Source: Euglena gracilis
Lineage: Eukaryota > Euglenida > Euglenophyceae > Euglenales
Direction: 5' to 3'
DNA: 64,000 nucleotides
Assembly: GCA_039621445.1 (NCBI GenBank)
Contig: CP154954.1
Location: 34,569,737-34,633,736 of the forward strand
Shown: positions 52,892 through 64,000 of the stretch, in pieces
Position numbering within the stretch: position 1 is the first letter of the stretch
Layout of the letters: each line of letters begins with the position of its first letter
Translations under genes and position numbers: made by a program
The notes under the pieces: model-generated
The model's database searches: none
What the model was told of the DNA's origin: nothing
What the model saw: only the letters and a program-made list of their open reading frames with translations

Positions 52892-55195
52892 ACGGCCTTC
52901 CTCCGTATGACTGTAATGAATGGTCAGCTGCGTGCGCAGGGTGCCGCATGCACAAGTTGTCACGGGGTCAGAAAGCGCGCTGTAATCCATCCCACTGTGA
53001 TCTTGGACGGAACTGCTTTCTGAACACTTTAGTCGAAGAGAACGAACCGCTTTGAAGCCTTTTAAACTCTGAAAACCCTTTGGAGATGGTTTGGGGCAGG
53101 GCCAAGATTCAACACCTGTGTGACCCCCCAGTGGGTGCGGGGTGGTTTGGCTGTTGGACCCCCCTTGGGGGGGGGCGATGGGCCGAAAAACATTTTCCAG
53201 CTTTTTCAGCCCATTTTGGGTGGGTTTGGCTGGTTGGGTGGGCCACCACCAGATGCGTGCCACTTTGGAGGGGATGCCAGCCAGCTGTGTGGTATGTGGT
53301 TTTTTTGGCGCGTTGAGAAACACCGACCAGGGACAAAGTCCTTGCGAGGCCGTGCCTTGCTCGCCAGCGGTGCTTTTCTGGATGGGTTTGGGGTCCCTGT
53401 TTGCGGACGATATGGCGCCTACCTGGCTTCTTGTCCCTTCCCTCCTCTTCCTTCCCCCTGGCCCCCATTTCCCGCCGGCGGCGGGCTTGAAGTTCCTGGT
53501 TCATTTTCTTTGGCATTTTGCAGTGAGTGACGCTTTTGACTCACATGCCTTGCTCGCCGGAGGCCCTCTGGATTGTTGCCTGTCGATTTGGATGAAGGAA
53601 CCTGCCTTCAACAACGCGCACGCTCAAAGAGGCCTTCAAAATTTTGGCCCAGCTGCCGGACTTCTTCCTGCGTTCGCTACCCCACTCCCCCGAAGTTTTC
53701 TATTTTTCTCCGAATGGTGCGTCGGGAGACAAACGCTAAATTTCAGAGAGAGAAAAAATAGCGGCAACCAACTTGCATCCGGACGATGCGCTTCAAACGC
53801 AACTTTTTGGCCTTTCAGCACCTGGAATTCGCTCCAATTCGGGGCTGGCCTTTCAGCACCCGGAATTCGCTCCAATTGGGGTTCTGGCCTTCAAAATCTC
53901 TGTGACACATGGAAATAAAATTCCATATGCAGCCCAGGTCTGTGCGAGGAACGATGACGGTGCAGATAGGTGCAAATATTACAACCAACAGCAATTTAAT
54001 GGGGGAAAGAAAGGATAACCGTCGCGAGGCTGACGGCCATGCTGGGCTGCCATCACTTGCCCCTGTGCCACCGGACTCAGAATTGCCGGAATCCTCACGT
54101 GCAGCATCATCAAGAAGCAAACCACCTGAAAAAAAGTTGAGGAAAAATCTCAAGACTGAGAAAATAAAAATTCACACATTGAACATGTTTTCCCAAGCAG
54201 GGGCAAGGGTTGTGCATCGCAGACCATTCCATGCACCAAACAACGTAAAATGAGGCAGCATTCAGAGGAGGCCTGCGTAACGCTGTAATATCGCTGTAGC
54301 TGCCAACACAAGCACGTGACGCGTCCCGCCGGGGTCAGCGTCAGATGAACACCTCCATCCGGGACCCAATACCTCGGCGGCACATGGGGCGGCTCCGGGC
54401 TGTGGGCGGTCCAGCAACCCCCATGCCGCGGAGTCGGCGGAAAGAGACTTTGACGACTTTGACAAAGTCTCCCCCTCCCCTGCAAGTCCTGCCAGCCACT
54501 TTTCTTGCAATAACAACCCCCACACACGTCTCCAAACAAAGCCACAGCGGTAACACGATGGTTCACTTGCTGTGCCTTCTGGCCGAATCGCCTCCCCTGC
54601 CAGCCCAATTTCACCATTTCCCCCGTTTCAAGCCAGTCCCCAAATTTGTTGGGGGGGGGGCACGCTTGGTTTTGTCACCACGGCCTGGTCAGTCCGACAG
54701 GGACGCCCCGCACGGCGCGCAGCAGCACAGGTGCCGGCATGGCAGGAACGGCGTCGGGCGGCTGACGCGTGGAGTGTTGCGTTAACCACCCTAATGAATT
54801 TTGGAGCCTTTTGTTTGTCTTTTTAATAACTCACTCCTAAATAACTCTAGCCAGTGGGCGGGGGATACCTGTCACAGCATATGCAAGCTGTGACCCACAC
54901 CTGCGCTTTTCGTGCGCCTGCTGGTATTTGCATTCTTTCGAGGGGACATCTGTAACGTTGGGAACCATTGCTTGGACCCTCAACAACGTGGGTCACGCAC
55001 TTCGGGAGGGGGCAAGTTGACGAAGGGGCCAACGAGCTGGGGAAGGGGATGGGAATGAACCGGTGGGTGTGCGTGGTGCTCCAAGCAAAACGGCTCAGCA
55101 GGCAAACTCGAACCTGTGGTTAAATTTTGCCAAGAGACTGGCCATGTTTGAACGAAAGCAGGGAAACCAGCTGGCTGCCGCGTGCATGGAACCAT
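52892..55195. other. Unassigned sequence, possible exons
   Basis: Mixed sequence. 53590-53705 encodes LKEAFKILAQLPDFFLRSLP on the plus strand and 54410-54540 encodes ESAERDFDDFDKVSPSPASP, both coding-like but unrecognised. A 33-bp unit (GGCCTTTCAGCACC-GGAATTCGCTCCAATT) is repeated twice at 53808-53885. I cannot place a gene here. Confidence 0.3.
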
Positions 55196-55663
55196 CAGGG
55201 GGGGGGGGAAATTGATATCGGAGGCCTTCGGAAAAATTGCGGAAAAATTGCGGAAAAATTGCGGAAATTGCGGAAAAAATGATATCGGGTATACACATTT
55301 CTGCTTGGGGGGGCTTAGAAAATTTTCAATTGTGAGGTTCAGAACACCGCAACACCCACGTCGATGCAGGCGAGCACAAATCAACACGCTTGATGTTCTT
55401 TGCACAGGTGGGACGCACCCAATCCTGTGACCAGTGGTGCACCTGTGAGAAAAATTGGTAAACTGGGGGGGGGAACAACAAAACACAATAGCACACCTGT
55501 TGATCCATTTGAAGAATGGCTTGAACTCATTGCATCTTCCATCTTCGGTGGTGGGGAAAAAATTCTTCAAAAAAATGGTGAAAAATTGCGGAAAAATTGC
55601 GGAAATTGCGGAAAAATTGCGGAAATTGCGGAAAAATTGCGGATATCAATTTCCCCCCCCCTG
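55196..55663. mobile_element. MITE, CAGGGGG ends, GCGGAAAAATT arrays
   Basis: Ends CAGGGGGGGGGGAAATTGAT and ATCAATTTCCCCCCCCCTG. AACCAT stands directly before and after, so the visible duplication is 6 bp. Sub-terminal arrays of GCGGAAAAATT occur on both sides. The centre (55300-55550) is unique sequence. Confidence 0.75.
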
Positions 55664-55689
55664 AACCATGGCGCCGGACGGCTGAACAA

Positions 55690-55860
55690 ACCCCACTTTT
55701 GGTGTGCACTGCCCATGTGCCAAGCCCAAACACCCCCGCCACCTCGCCCGGCAGCCCCGCGGCCACCGTGCGGCGGCCCCGCGCCATGCACACCACGCAC
55801 TCCTGGCCCTCGGCCTCCGGCGGCCGGGGCCACGCCGCGGTTCCTCCCGCGAAGAGAGCA
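55690..55860 (-). CDS. Possible exon with RING-finger start
   Basis: The minus strand encodes EGQECVVCMARGRRTVAAGL in GC-rich sequence. ECVVCM is typical of the first cysteine pair of RING domains in ubiquitin ligases, and a GT follows GGCGAG. The remaining cysteines and the histidine are not visible nearby and would need another exon. Unproven. Confidence 0.3.
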
Positions 55861-55904
55861 CGCCCACCGGGGGCTTTCTCACGACCCCCCGCCCGCGGCA
55901 CGGG

Positions 55905-55905
55905 T

Positions 55906-55943
<38 letters not shown>

Positions 55944-56065
55944 GGTTAGGCAGGGGTGGGGGGGGGGGGGCTCCGCCCCTAAAGGAATTTCATGGAGAAA
56001 CTTCACTGGTGAAGTTCACCGGTGGAGTTCTGCTGTTGCTGCTGCTGCTGCTGCTGCTGCTGGAG
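55905..56065. repeat. (CAG)n and (CTG)n tracts in inverted order
   Basis: About ten CAG units at 55910-55940 and about nine CTG units at 56030-56062. Both sit close to TTCACCGGTGAAGTT-like palindromes (55990-56030 and 56130-56145). Confidence 0.8.
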
Positions 56066-56329
56066 ATCAGGCGGTGAACTTTGGGTTTTTCGGGCGGGAC
56101 CCCCCCCTCTTCATTGGAAATACATGGACGAACTTCACCGGTGACGCCAAAGAAAGGCTCAAGACAGAGAAGCTGTTGAAAGCCAGAGAGCCATTGAACA
56201 AACCCCAAGTTGGGACCAAAATGGCAGCCCAAGTCAGCAAGCTACCCGAATTTTGAACATGACGCTTTCAGCCTCACTGAGAAGAAGAACAAGTCATTCA
56301 GTCATTCAGGGGCGAAAAGCCGCGCCAAC

Positions 56330-57090
56330 TCTGCGAGCCGTTCGGTGAGCGGCGTCGCCCCACACTTGCCATTTTCGCCATTTTCGACTGGGGGGCCATG
56401 GGCTGTGGTCGGCCAGGCGAGGACGGGGGGAGGGGTTGTGGGGGGGGGGGGCTTTGGCGGGAAACTGCCCGAGGGAGCAAACCGAGAGGGCCCGCCTGAA
56501 CCGCGGCGGTGGCTGCTGGGGGGCGGCGGTCAACGTCGCCCAGCGGGTCCCTGGCAGGATGGGCCGCTGCCGCGCGCTGCGGTGCACGGCCGGTGGTGGG
56601 CTGCAGCCGAGGCGCTGGGGGTGCGAGGGGGGCTCCCGCGCAGCGACGCCCCTCCCCTCCACACCGCCGCTGTGGTTCATTTTGATCGCGTCGGTGGTGC
56701 TTTGGCCAGCCTCCCTCGGTGCGGCAAAATCCGCAAGCAAACCACCTCAACGGGCGTGCCCTCTTCAAACACTGAGAAGATGGGTCAGCCGCTGTGGCAG
56801 ACGGTAATATTGAACGCAAGGCGTTGGGGGTGGACTGACTTTGGCTGGAACGCTGCACTGGGTGGGTACCACGGCCAGAGGGCACCGCTGGCCTGGGTGC
56901 GGCCGGCTGCTGTGGGTCCCGCCCCCCGCCACGCCGAACGTCCCCTTGCCAGGGGTGGCGGAGCGGGCAGGATGAGCCCCGGGGAGGCGACCTGCGGGCC
57001 GCATGGGGAAGTCGCGGTGCACCGAGGGGTTTGGGGCTTTTGCACACAAACACCCACGCCAACACATTTTCCACAATTCCCACATGTGCT
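56330..57090. other. GC-rich patches, possible exons of unknown gene
   Basis: High GC like the known exons, with overlapping open frames on both strands. No motif is recognisable and no frame is clearly better than its antisense. Confidence 0.25.
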
Positions 57091-57094
57091 TGTG

Positions 57095-57245
57095 TGCAGG
57101 CACACGCACACACACGCACACATGCACACACATGTACTCATACCCACACACACTGGTACACACACACAGACACACAGACACACACAGACACACACAGACA
57201 AAACAAGCATACACACACACACACACACTCACACTCACAAACATT
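57095..57245. repeat. (CA)n microsatellite
   Basis: CA and CACAGA units over about 150 bp. Confidence 0.9.
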
Positions 57246-57375
57246 GTCTGAACATTGTCTGAATTCCCCCCAAAACTGCGGAAATTTTGGCATGTCAAGG
57301 AGGGACATGGTCAAACCCTTTGTCCACGTCTCTCCCTTGATTTGACGGAAACAACAATGAAGTGGAAGGGGAAGA

Positions 57376-57885
57376 ATGGTAAATAGCACTGGGACCCTCT
57401 TTGTTGCAGTGCACAACTTCCTCCAGGCCATCATTAAAACGCTCCCGGCATCCCTTTCAACACGAGGGAACAGCAGAACAGAATCGACAGGACCCCCAAG
57501 TGCGGCGGAGAGGTTGGCCTTGGGAGAGGCCCCGGGGCGTTCGCTGGGCGGGGATGGCACCGAAACATTCAAATCAGAGGATTCCGCCACGACCCCACCG
57601 ATGTACGTTGGTGCCGAGGTGTTCCTTGGGATTGGCTCCGGCCCCTCAGAGAAAGAATTGATTGCCGTCCTTCGTGACGCATTGTCCCCGGAGAATGCAG
57701 AAGAGGGCACACCCGCGGGGTTGACGTCGGCCTGGGGAATCCCCTGGCCCCAGTCATCGTCTATGAAATACTTGGCCGTGCGTTCTAACGGCGGCAGGGC
57801 CAGAGGTTTTTCAGGACTTGGGGAGCTCCCACCCACCCACCCTCTGGGGGGAATTGGGAACCCACTTCAAGGGGGTCGAATTTGA
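57376..57885 (+). CDS. Possible unidentified coding segment
   Basis: Open for 169 codons on plus. The minus strand 57138-57836 is open for 232 codons, including RTAKYFIDDDWGQGIP, so direction is undecided. Composition is protein-like and not repetitive. No family recognised. Confidence 0.2.
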   Translation: MVNSTGTLFVAVHNFLQAIIKTLPASLSTRGNSRTESTGPPSAAERLALGEAPGRSLGGDGTETFKSEDSATTPPMYVGAEVFLGIGSGPSEKELIAVLRDALSPENAEEGTPAGLTSAWGIPWPQSSSMKYLAVRSNGGRARGFSGLGELPPTHPLGGIGNPLQGGRI

Positions 57886-58900
57886 GGTGCAAACCACTAT
57901 TTTCTTGCGTCAAAAACAGAGGAACCCCCCGGGGCCTCTGGGGGGACCCGCTCGGCATGTCCCTCTCCTGCTCCAGGCATTTTTTAAAAGCGCCTTAAAG
58001 AGTCAAAAACCTAAGGGAACCTTAAATTTTTTGTCCAAAAAATGCCGAAAATTCCTCAAAAAATTCAAAAATTCAAAAAATCCTCATTCTGGCAGAATTT
58101 TATCTAATTCAGCAAAAAATGAAATTGCAAAATCTCCGCAAAAACAGGCCAACCCTGGGGGAAAAAAATAATTCTGGCATCGATGGTACATTGTCTATCC
58201 ACCCAAATTAGGTTTTCAGATTTCTTGATTTTCGACCCGCACCGACGTTTGTGTTCATTTTTTCGACATTGGGTTCGCTGTGTACCCCGTAGAGGCCAAT
58301 ATAACAACGTTGAGGGGTTCAGCTGTTTGCATATGAGAATTTCGAAACCCGAACCATATTTTTTCAAAAACCTCATCAACTTTGGAGTTGTTCAACAATT
58401 GGTTGGGCTGCGGCCAGCCACAGCCGAAGGCGATCCAACCACAGAAAGATGCCTCCCTGTTGGTTGGACCGGCCGCGGTGCCACCAGTCAGCCGAGATGA
58501 AGTGGCTTGGTTGGCTGCGGCCGGCCACGGTCGGCCAACCAAAATGTGAGCTAACCTCCCACGGCCATCAATTCCCCCCCTCCCCAGGGTCCCCGACCTT
58601 TAAAAAATTCTTTGCATGAGTCCCTTGTGAGTTGGTTGACACGAAACTCCGATGACAGGACTGTGTCCTACCACTGCCACTGGCGGCCGGCATCGACCCC
58701 CCACCGGGGCCTTCCAGGCAGATCCCCCCGCCACGAAGCTGTGTGGGATGGGGTGGCGACCCGCTGGACCTGGCCGGGGGAGGGGGAGGGGACGGGGGAG
58801 GGAGGGGAGGAGGGATTGGGGACTGCCACGTCGAAATGGGGGCGATCCACGTTGCAGGGCTCTGCATTGCACTTTGAGTGGCGGCGGGTGGAAGGGGCTC
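57886..58900. other. Unassigned, with GGCCGGCCAC-type repeats
   Basis: A/T-rich to 58380, then GTTGGxTGGxCCGGCC repeats, then a GC-rich patch (58650-58860) without a recognisable product. Confidence 0.4.
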
Positions 58901-58904
58901 AGCA

Positions 58905-58926
58905 GATGTGTGTATGTGTGCGTTGA

Positions 58927-58958
<32 letters not shown>

Positions 58959-59165
58959 TGTGGGTGGGTGGGTGGGTGGGTGGGTGGGTGTGCTGAGTGA
59001 GGGAGTGACTGTGTGTGTGCGTCTGCGCACATGTGTGCGTGGGCATGCGCGCCTGCGTGCGTGCAGGTGGGCGCGTCGGGTGTGAGTGTGCGGTGGGCGC
59101 GTCGGGTGTGAGTGCGCGCTCACATGTGTGTCTGTTTGCGTGTGTGGGTGTACGTGTGTTGCGTC
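58905..59165. repeat. (GT)n, (GC)n and (GGGT)n microsatellite
   Basis: CGCG, GT and GGGT runs, then degenerate GTG-rich sequence with a duplicated GTGGGCGCGTCGGGTGTGAG. Confidence 0.85.
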
Positions 59166-59169
59166 TGCA

Positions 59170-62160
59170 CATAAATCCACACCAAATATTCAAAAAAGCA
59201 AACTTGAATTTACAGCGCTGCTGGGCTGGCAATTTTTCCCGCTGTGGTGGCAAATTTTGTTTCCACCGCAGACACAGCACAGAATTCCTTCAGCTTCTTT
59301 GCAGCTTTCGACAACTTTTCTGGTGCCGTGGTGCTCGCGGCACACACTTTAAATACTGCTGCGGCGCACGGGGCACACAACAAAACAATCTGCTATGGAA
59401 CAGCCAGTAGCAAAAACAATTTTCCGTGGTGGCGGCGGCACAAGAAAACATTTCTCCGGCTTCACTAATGACAAGTGTGCGCCTGTGCAGGTCATCGCAA
59501 CTTGAGCCCTGCTCCACATCAGGCATCAAATACGTGGAGGCCGCAAGGACGGGGCTGCCCACGATGGTGGCGCTGCTGGCGGCACGCATCCCACCTCCAT
59601 CGACGCCCCCCCCCCCCACCAAGCCAGCCATGGCAATTCTGCAGGCTTACACCAGGGACGGAACGCCTGCGTCATACGTGGCGTGGTAGTCCTGCAGCGG
59701 AACGGTGTAGGTGGCGGACGCCGGGAGGCACGCCGGAGGGGGGGAGGTGGGGGTCGGAGGCGGGAGGACCCCGTTGGGGGGGGGGGTCCGACCGTTACGC
59801 AGCAGGCGTTTCAAGGTCTCAGTTGTCGGAGTCAGCCATCCATTGGGTCGCCCGTTGGTGACAAAACAACCCCAGCGTTTACATTTTTTTTCACACCCGT
59901 AGGCATTAATCCGGCTGGCACACCAGAATACCCATCCCTGGGAACATAATGGGAACCCCCAAACGGTTTCCAATTTAAGGGCCATATGACCGGTTCCCAT
60001 AGGACTGCATCCTCCTCTGCCCCGGACACCCAGCCAGCCACTTCCGAATAAGACGTCACCCCCAGGAGGAGCTGCGACAACAAAAGCGGCTGGGGTTGGT
60101 CATCCCCCCCCCATGCCTCCCAGCAACGGGGCGCTCGGAGGGTATCGCCAGGGGCTGGGGCCGGGAGAGCCGTAGGGGGCCCCACACTGGAGGGCCGGGA
60201 TTGGCGTTGGGGATGCCGTGGCCAGGCACCTTTGTCGGGGGGGGGGGACCTCCAGCGGAGTGCAATGGATGGGTTCAGGTCCGCCAATGAAATATGATGT
60301 TTGCCGATGGACACGTGCGATCATTGATGGGAAAGAACTCAACTCTTCCCATCACGGGATGCACACTGCAAAACTGCAACTCTAAATGACAGCAGCGATT
60401 CAGCGTTCCAGCAGCGATTCATGCCACAATTTGCGTGGTGTGGCAGACTGGCTTCAAAACGAATCAGTCAGAAACGGGCCTTTTTTTTGGAATCAGGGTT
60501 CATTTCGAACGCTTTGAGATGCTAACGATGGACAGGAAATCTATCCTTGATGCAAATAAGAAAAACACACAAACACAAAGGAAAAAAGTCTGTGTGGACT
60601 GTAACAAGAGTGGCCATGGAAAATTCTTTGCCGAATTCATTTTTGCACTTCTCTGCAGCCCACCTGAGATGCTCAGATACGCCGAACTAAGCCAACTGTC
60701 TCCAAATCAAACTTTACTATGGCTGCTGTGTTCCACGGGCCCATCAGAGCCTGGGTGGGGCGGCATGCTGCCGGGGCCGGCCGAGCACCGGCGTGACACA
60801 GCGGCGGGCAGCGACCGGAGGGGTGGGGGACCGGCGGCTGCGGCCGGCGCCGGTCCGGTACGGGACGGGGGAGCGGGGGTGCTGGGGCAGCCCGGCGCCC
60901 CGCATCCCGCCGGCCGCAGGGCCGGGCCCCCTTTCGCGCCCTTCGGCAACCCGCATCCGTTGGCATAATTTCGGAATTGCGCACGCCCTTGGCACGGTGT
61001 ATCACGTTGGTGCGGCCTCGAGTTGGCTGTATTATTTCCCCCCAAAATACGCCACTCGGAGAGAAATCGATGACTCTCTGCTTGGTTTCTCTCAGGGTGC
61101 AGCGGGGGAGGGGGGTACTTGGAAGGGGGGAAACTCTGCACCACTAATATAAACGTGCCAAAAATATGCCCCGGAAATATGCCCCCGGCACGTTGTTATT
61201 GGGGGTTTGCACCACACAGTCAGGCAGTGCTTTTGAGATTGCCCTGTACGTAGAAGGGCGGGGTGGTGAAGTTTGACATTCAGGCCAGGTGGGGTTCCAA
61301 ACCCTGCTTTCCGTCCAGGGGGAGATTTGACAAAATGCATCTCCACCGGTGGCAAGATTGGGCGTTTTTTAAAGCATTATGGTGACTGCAACCTGGGTGT
61401 GTACAAAAAAAACCATGTCCTCCAGGGAAGAAACATAAAACAGCAAAATCAAACCCCAATGCAATTTGAGAGGGGTTACACCAGTTACGAAATGGGCATT
61501 TCTTTTTGCCTCTTTTTGCCTTTTTGCCTACACCAGTTTGCGCATTTGCGGAGTTTTTCTGAGATTTTTTTAATGAAAATTGTCCAAACGTTTACACATA
61601 AGTGCACGTTTGGACGGTTTTGGAAGATTGGCACGGTTTGTACGTGTTAATGCAATCTCAAGGATTGAGCCCTTTCAGCCGTCATGCCCCTTTTTTTCCA
61701 TTACGTTAGGTGGAATTATTTCTTTTTCTGACACTTCTTGGTGAACATATGTGATACACAAAATTTCACTTTGTGACAAATGAATACTCTTTTTTGGGGT
61801 GATACAAATGAAACAAACCTGCCCTTGCACCAACGTGGGGGGACACACTGTGTACAGGTGGAAAAAGATTCCCCCCCCCCCCACAAACAAGGTGCAGCTG
61901 AACTGCAACACCGTTCTGGGATTCGGGAAGAATTTTTATAGAACTGGCATATTTCTCAGAAGTTTCCAAGCACAACATGAACACAATTCTCTCCTGACGT
62001 GCCAATGGACATCCTAGCTCTCTGGCAGGAAGGGGGCACGGGTTGGGTTCCCAATGGCAATGACACAGAAAACCTGCCAAAAGACGGCCGCGGGAGGGAT
62101 ACACGCCCAATGCGGTCACGGCTATCGATGCAAGGCGGGGTCAAATAAACGGGAAAGATC
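59170..62160. other. Unassigned sequence with isolated GC-rich patches
   Basis: GC-rich patches at 59470-59700 and 60740-60965 have open frames on both strands but no recognisable motif. The rest is A/T-rich with no gene, RNA or element boundary that I can support. Confidence 0.35.
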
Positions 62161-62164
62161 CTTG

Positions 62165-62600
62165 AACCAGAGATTCACTCACCCCCTGGGGGGGGGGGAC
62201 TTTTCCCCGGCCCTGAACCAACTCACCCACTTTTGTTTAAAACCTCCCCCCACCCACCCACGACCAGGCTGTTTTTTGCCAACCCCCGGGGGGGGGAGGG
62301 GGAGGTCCGGAGTGCCTGTGAGTGCCTGCCCAGGCAGGCACTGCCCCCCCCCCGGGGGGGGGTTGGATTTCGGCCTGTGCCTAGGCATATTCCTTTGAAA
62401 ATAGGCCATTTTTGGCTCCCCGGCGTTGTGCTAGGGCACTTTTGGCCGTGTGCCCCCCTCCCCCGGGGTCGGATTTGGAGTGCCTTGGAGTGCCTGCCCA
62501 GGCAGGCACCCCCCGCCCCGGGGTGGGGTCGGCACCTGACTTAAATACAGCCTGCCCATGACCCCCCCCCCCCCAGGGGTCAACCACCCACTCACCCACC
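62165..62600. repeat. C/G-run fold-back sequence with GTGCCTGCCCAGGCAGGCAC
   Basis: CCTGGGGGGGG at the left and CCCCCCCCCAGGGG at the right. Two palindromes GTGCCTGCCCAGGCAGGCAC occur near 62322 and 62490. Related words are at 18985-19190, 19800-19990 and 63055-63240. Confidence 0.65.
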
Positions 62601-63054
62601 CAAAATCAAGCCATAATTGGCCGAAAATGCTGATAAAATGTTTCCAGCCTGGCTTTTGGGCGGATAAAAACTGACCCCTGGCGCACCCCGGGGGGTGGGA
62701 GTCCTGGCCACCCACTCTTGAAACCCCCGGCAGGCTTGTATGGGAATCTCAGAGGGGGGGGGGAGGGACCCCCCTTCCTACCTCCAGTTTTTCGGTCGCC
62801 GAACTTCTCGCTGTTGAGTGCAAAACTTCGGCCCTTTTTTGAGTCAAAAATGAATTTTTCTGAAATTTCTCAAAAATGGCGGGGAGTTAAAAGAAATATC
62901 CAGAGACTTAAATTGAAGCCCTTAAAATGCCCCATCTAACAGTATTTGATTTCTCCGCAACTCCCCGTCTAGCCCGAGTTATGAGCATTTTTCGACCAAT
63001 TTTGGCTGTTTTGCCAAAATTTCATACTGAGCGTCAAGCAGGCTGGTGCTCACC

Positions 63055-63240
63055 GACCGGGGGGGGGAGGGGGGGGGTGCTATGGGGTGCCTGCCCCTAG
63101 CAGGCGCACCGCCCTGAGGTGGGGGACCCAGAAAACTTTCATTGAAAATGGCCTTTTCTGGGCCCCGGTGCCTTTGGCGCTGGGCTCAGAGGGGGGGGGG
63201 TGCTTGCTATGGACAGGCTGGTGGGCACCCGACATGAAGC
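63055..63240. repeat. C/G-run repeat with GGTGCCTGCC
   Basis: GGGTGCTATGGGGTGCCTGC and later GGGTGCTTGCTATGG, similar to the segments at 18985 and 62280. Confidence 0.55.
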
Positions 63241-63489
63241 GTCAGAAGTTTTTTTTTTGCCCCTGCAGCTTCGAGCCAGTCTGAAAGAATTCAACGCCTC
63301 AATATCGACCGAAAATGCTATTCAGGGCACCTTTTGAGGCAAAAACCAAAATTCAGCCGGGCTATTTTTCTGCCAAAAAAAATGAAGCGAAAAAACCAAA
63401 AATAGATAAAAAAAGTATTTTTGTCGATTTTTGACCACTTTTGTCCCATCACCCAGCTTGGGTGTGCTGGCCCAACTTCATTTCAGCGG

Positions 63490-63840
63490 ACCACAGGGGG
63501 TCTGGACCCCTACATGGGGGGGGTCAGACCCTCCTCCTTTCGAAACGGCAAGGTGCCAGGAAAATTTTCGGTTCTTTGGACGGCCAAAGAACCGGATATC
63601 AGGCCAACATTGTTGGAAAATCCCCAATTTTTCTTTGAAAATAAAATCCAAACATCCTCTTCTTCTTGAAAAATTTGAACTTTTTTCCCCATGCGGACGA
63701 ACACCAAAGCATCCAAAAAAGTGCAATGTGCTGAACAGCGAGCAATATTATGCATTTTCCGGCATGCAGCGCTGGAAAAAGTTTTTTGGCGTTTTTGAAA
63801 CCTGTCAACGAGGGGGGTCCAGACCCCGGCCAGGGCGTGG
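63490..63840. repeat. Dispersed repeat, copy 2
   Basis: Matches 45820-46060 (CGAAACGGCAAGG-GCCAGGAAAATT; ACCGGATATCAGGCC). Bounded by GGGGGTCTGGACCCC and GGGGGGTCCAGACCCC, possible inverted ends. Confidence 0.65.
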
Positions 63841-64000
63841 GGGCACCCTGGCACCCGCCTGGTCGGGGGGAGCCGAGTGGGGCAAGGGGCCGAAGGAGGT
63901 CTTGGAGGCCCAGGCTGGAGGCAGGCGGGCGGTCACTCATCCACCTCCAGGACCCCCCATGGCCTCAGGCAGCTGGCCATGCCGGACCCCTGGAGGGCAG

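Noticed and set aside
57138-57836. 232-codon minus-strand frame as a gene
   Set aside because: The plus strand is equally open over 57376-57885 and neither has a recognisable domain, so I list only one low-confidence entry.

Overview
This looks like a stretch of a large, repeat-rich eukaryotic nuclear genome, most likely from a euglenid. There is no bacterial-style gene packing. The only clearly recognisable gene is cut into about 27-29 small GC-rich exons spread over some 34 kb. Part of its introns are ordinary GT-AG introns. Others lack GT-AG and instead carry short terminal inverted repeats, typically CAG...CTG, placed three bases inside the 5' end and about five bases inside the 3' end. 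That is the layout I know for euglenid nonconventional introns. Euglenids are also one of the few protist groups known to make lysine by the alpha-aminoadipate route, which fits the gene found. The taxon is an inference from these two features.

Layout. Bases 1-8 kb hold overlapping repetitive elements: GC-rich hairpin clusters (GACGCCGG/CCGGCGTC), near-perfect 84-bp palindromes, a 500-bp direct duplication and fold-back elements with C- or G-homopolymer arms. Bases 8.3-18.0 kb are a satellite array of 34- and 44-bp monomers in 112-bp higher-order units. The array flips orientation near 13.4-14.1 kb and is flanked by inverted arms, so the whole block is a roughly 9.7-kb imperfect palindrome. 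Bases 18.1-52.6 kb carry the LYS2-like gene on the plus strand: condensation-like N-terminus, adenylation domain, carrier domain and NAD(P)H-dependent thioester reductase. Its introns are loaded with mobile elements: a fold-back Tc1/mariner element (39118-40861), MITEs with CAGGG...CCCTG ends and 6-8-bp target duplications, a 1.35-kb fold-back element and many low-complexity tracts. Bases 52.9-64 kb hold more MITEs, microsatellites and GC-rich patches that could be exons of one or more unidentified genes.

How the parts relate. The MITE ends (CAGGG...CCCTG), their 8-bp target duplications and the nonconventional intron ends share one geometry. In two introns (42867-42987 and 51816-52038) the duplication is still readable, and removing the insert plus one copy restores a conserved coding motif. 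The window therefore appears to show transposon copies that became introns beside intact related copies. The Tc1 transposase seems to carry the same type of intron. Several exon regions show single-base frame problems or a garbled duplication beside poly-G, so some assembly error is likely.
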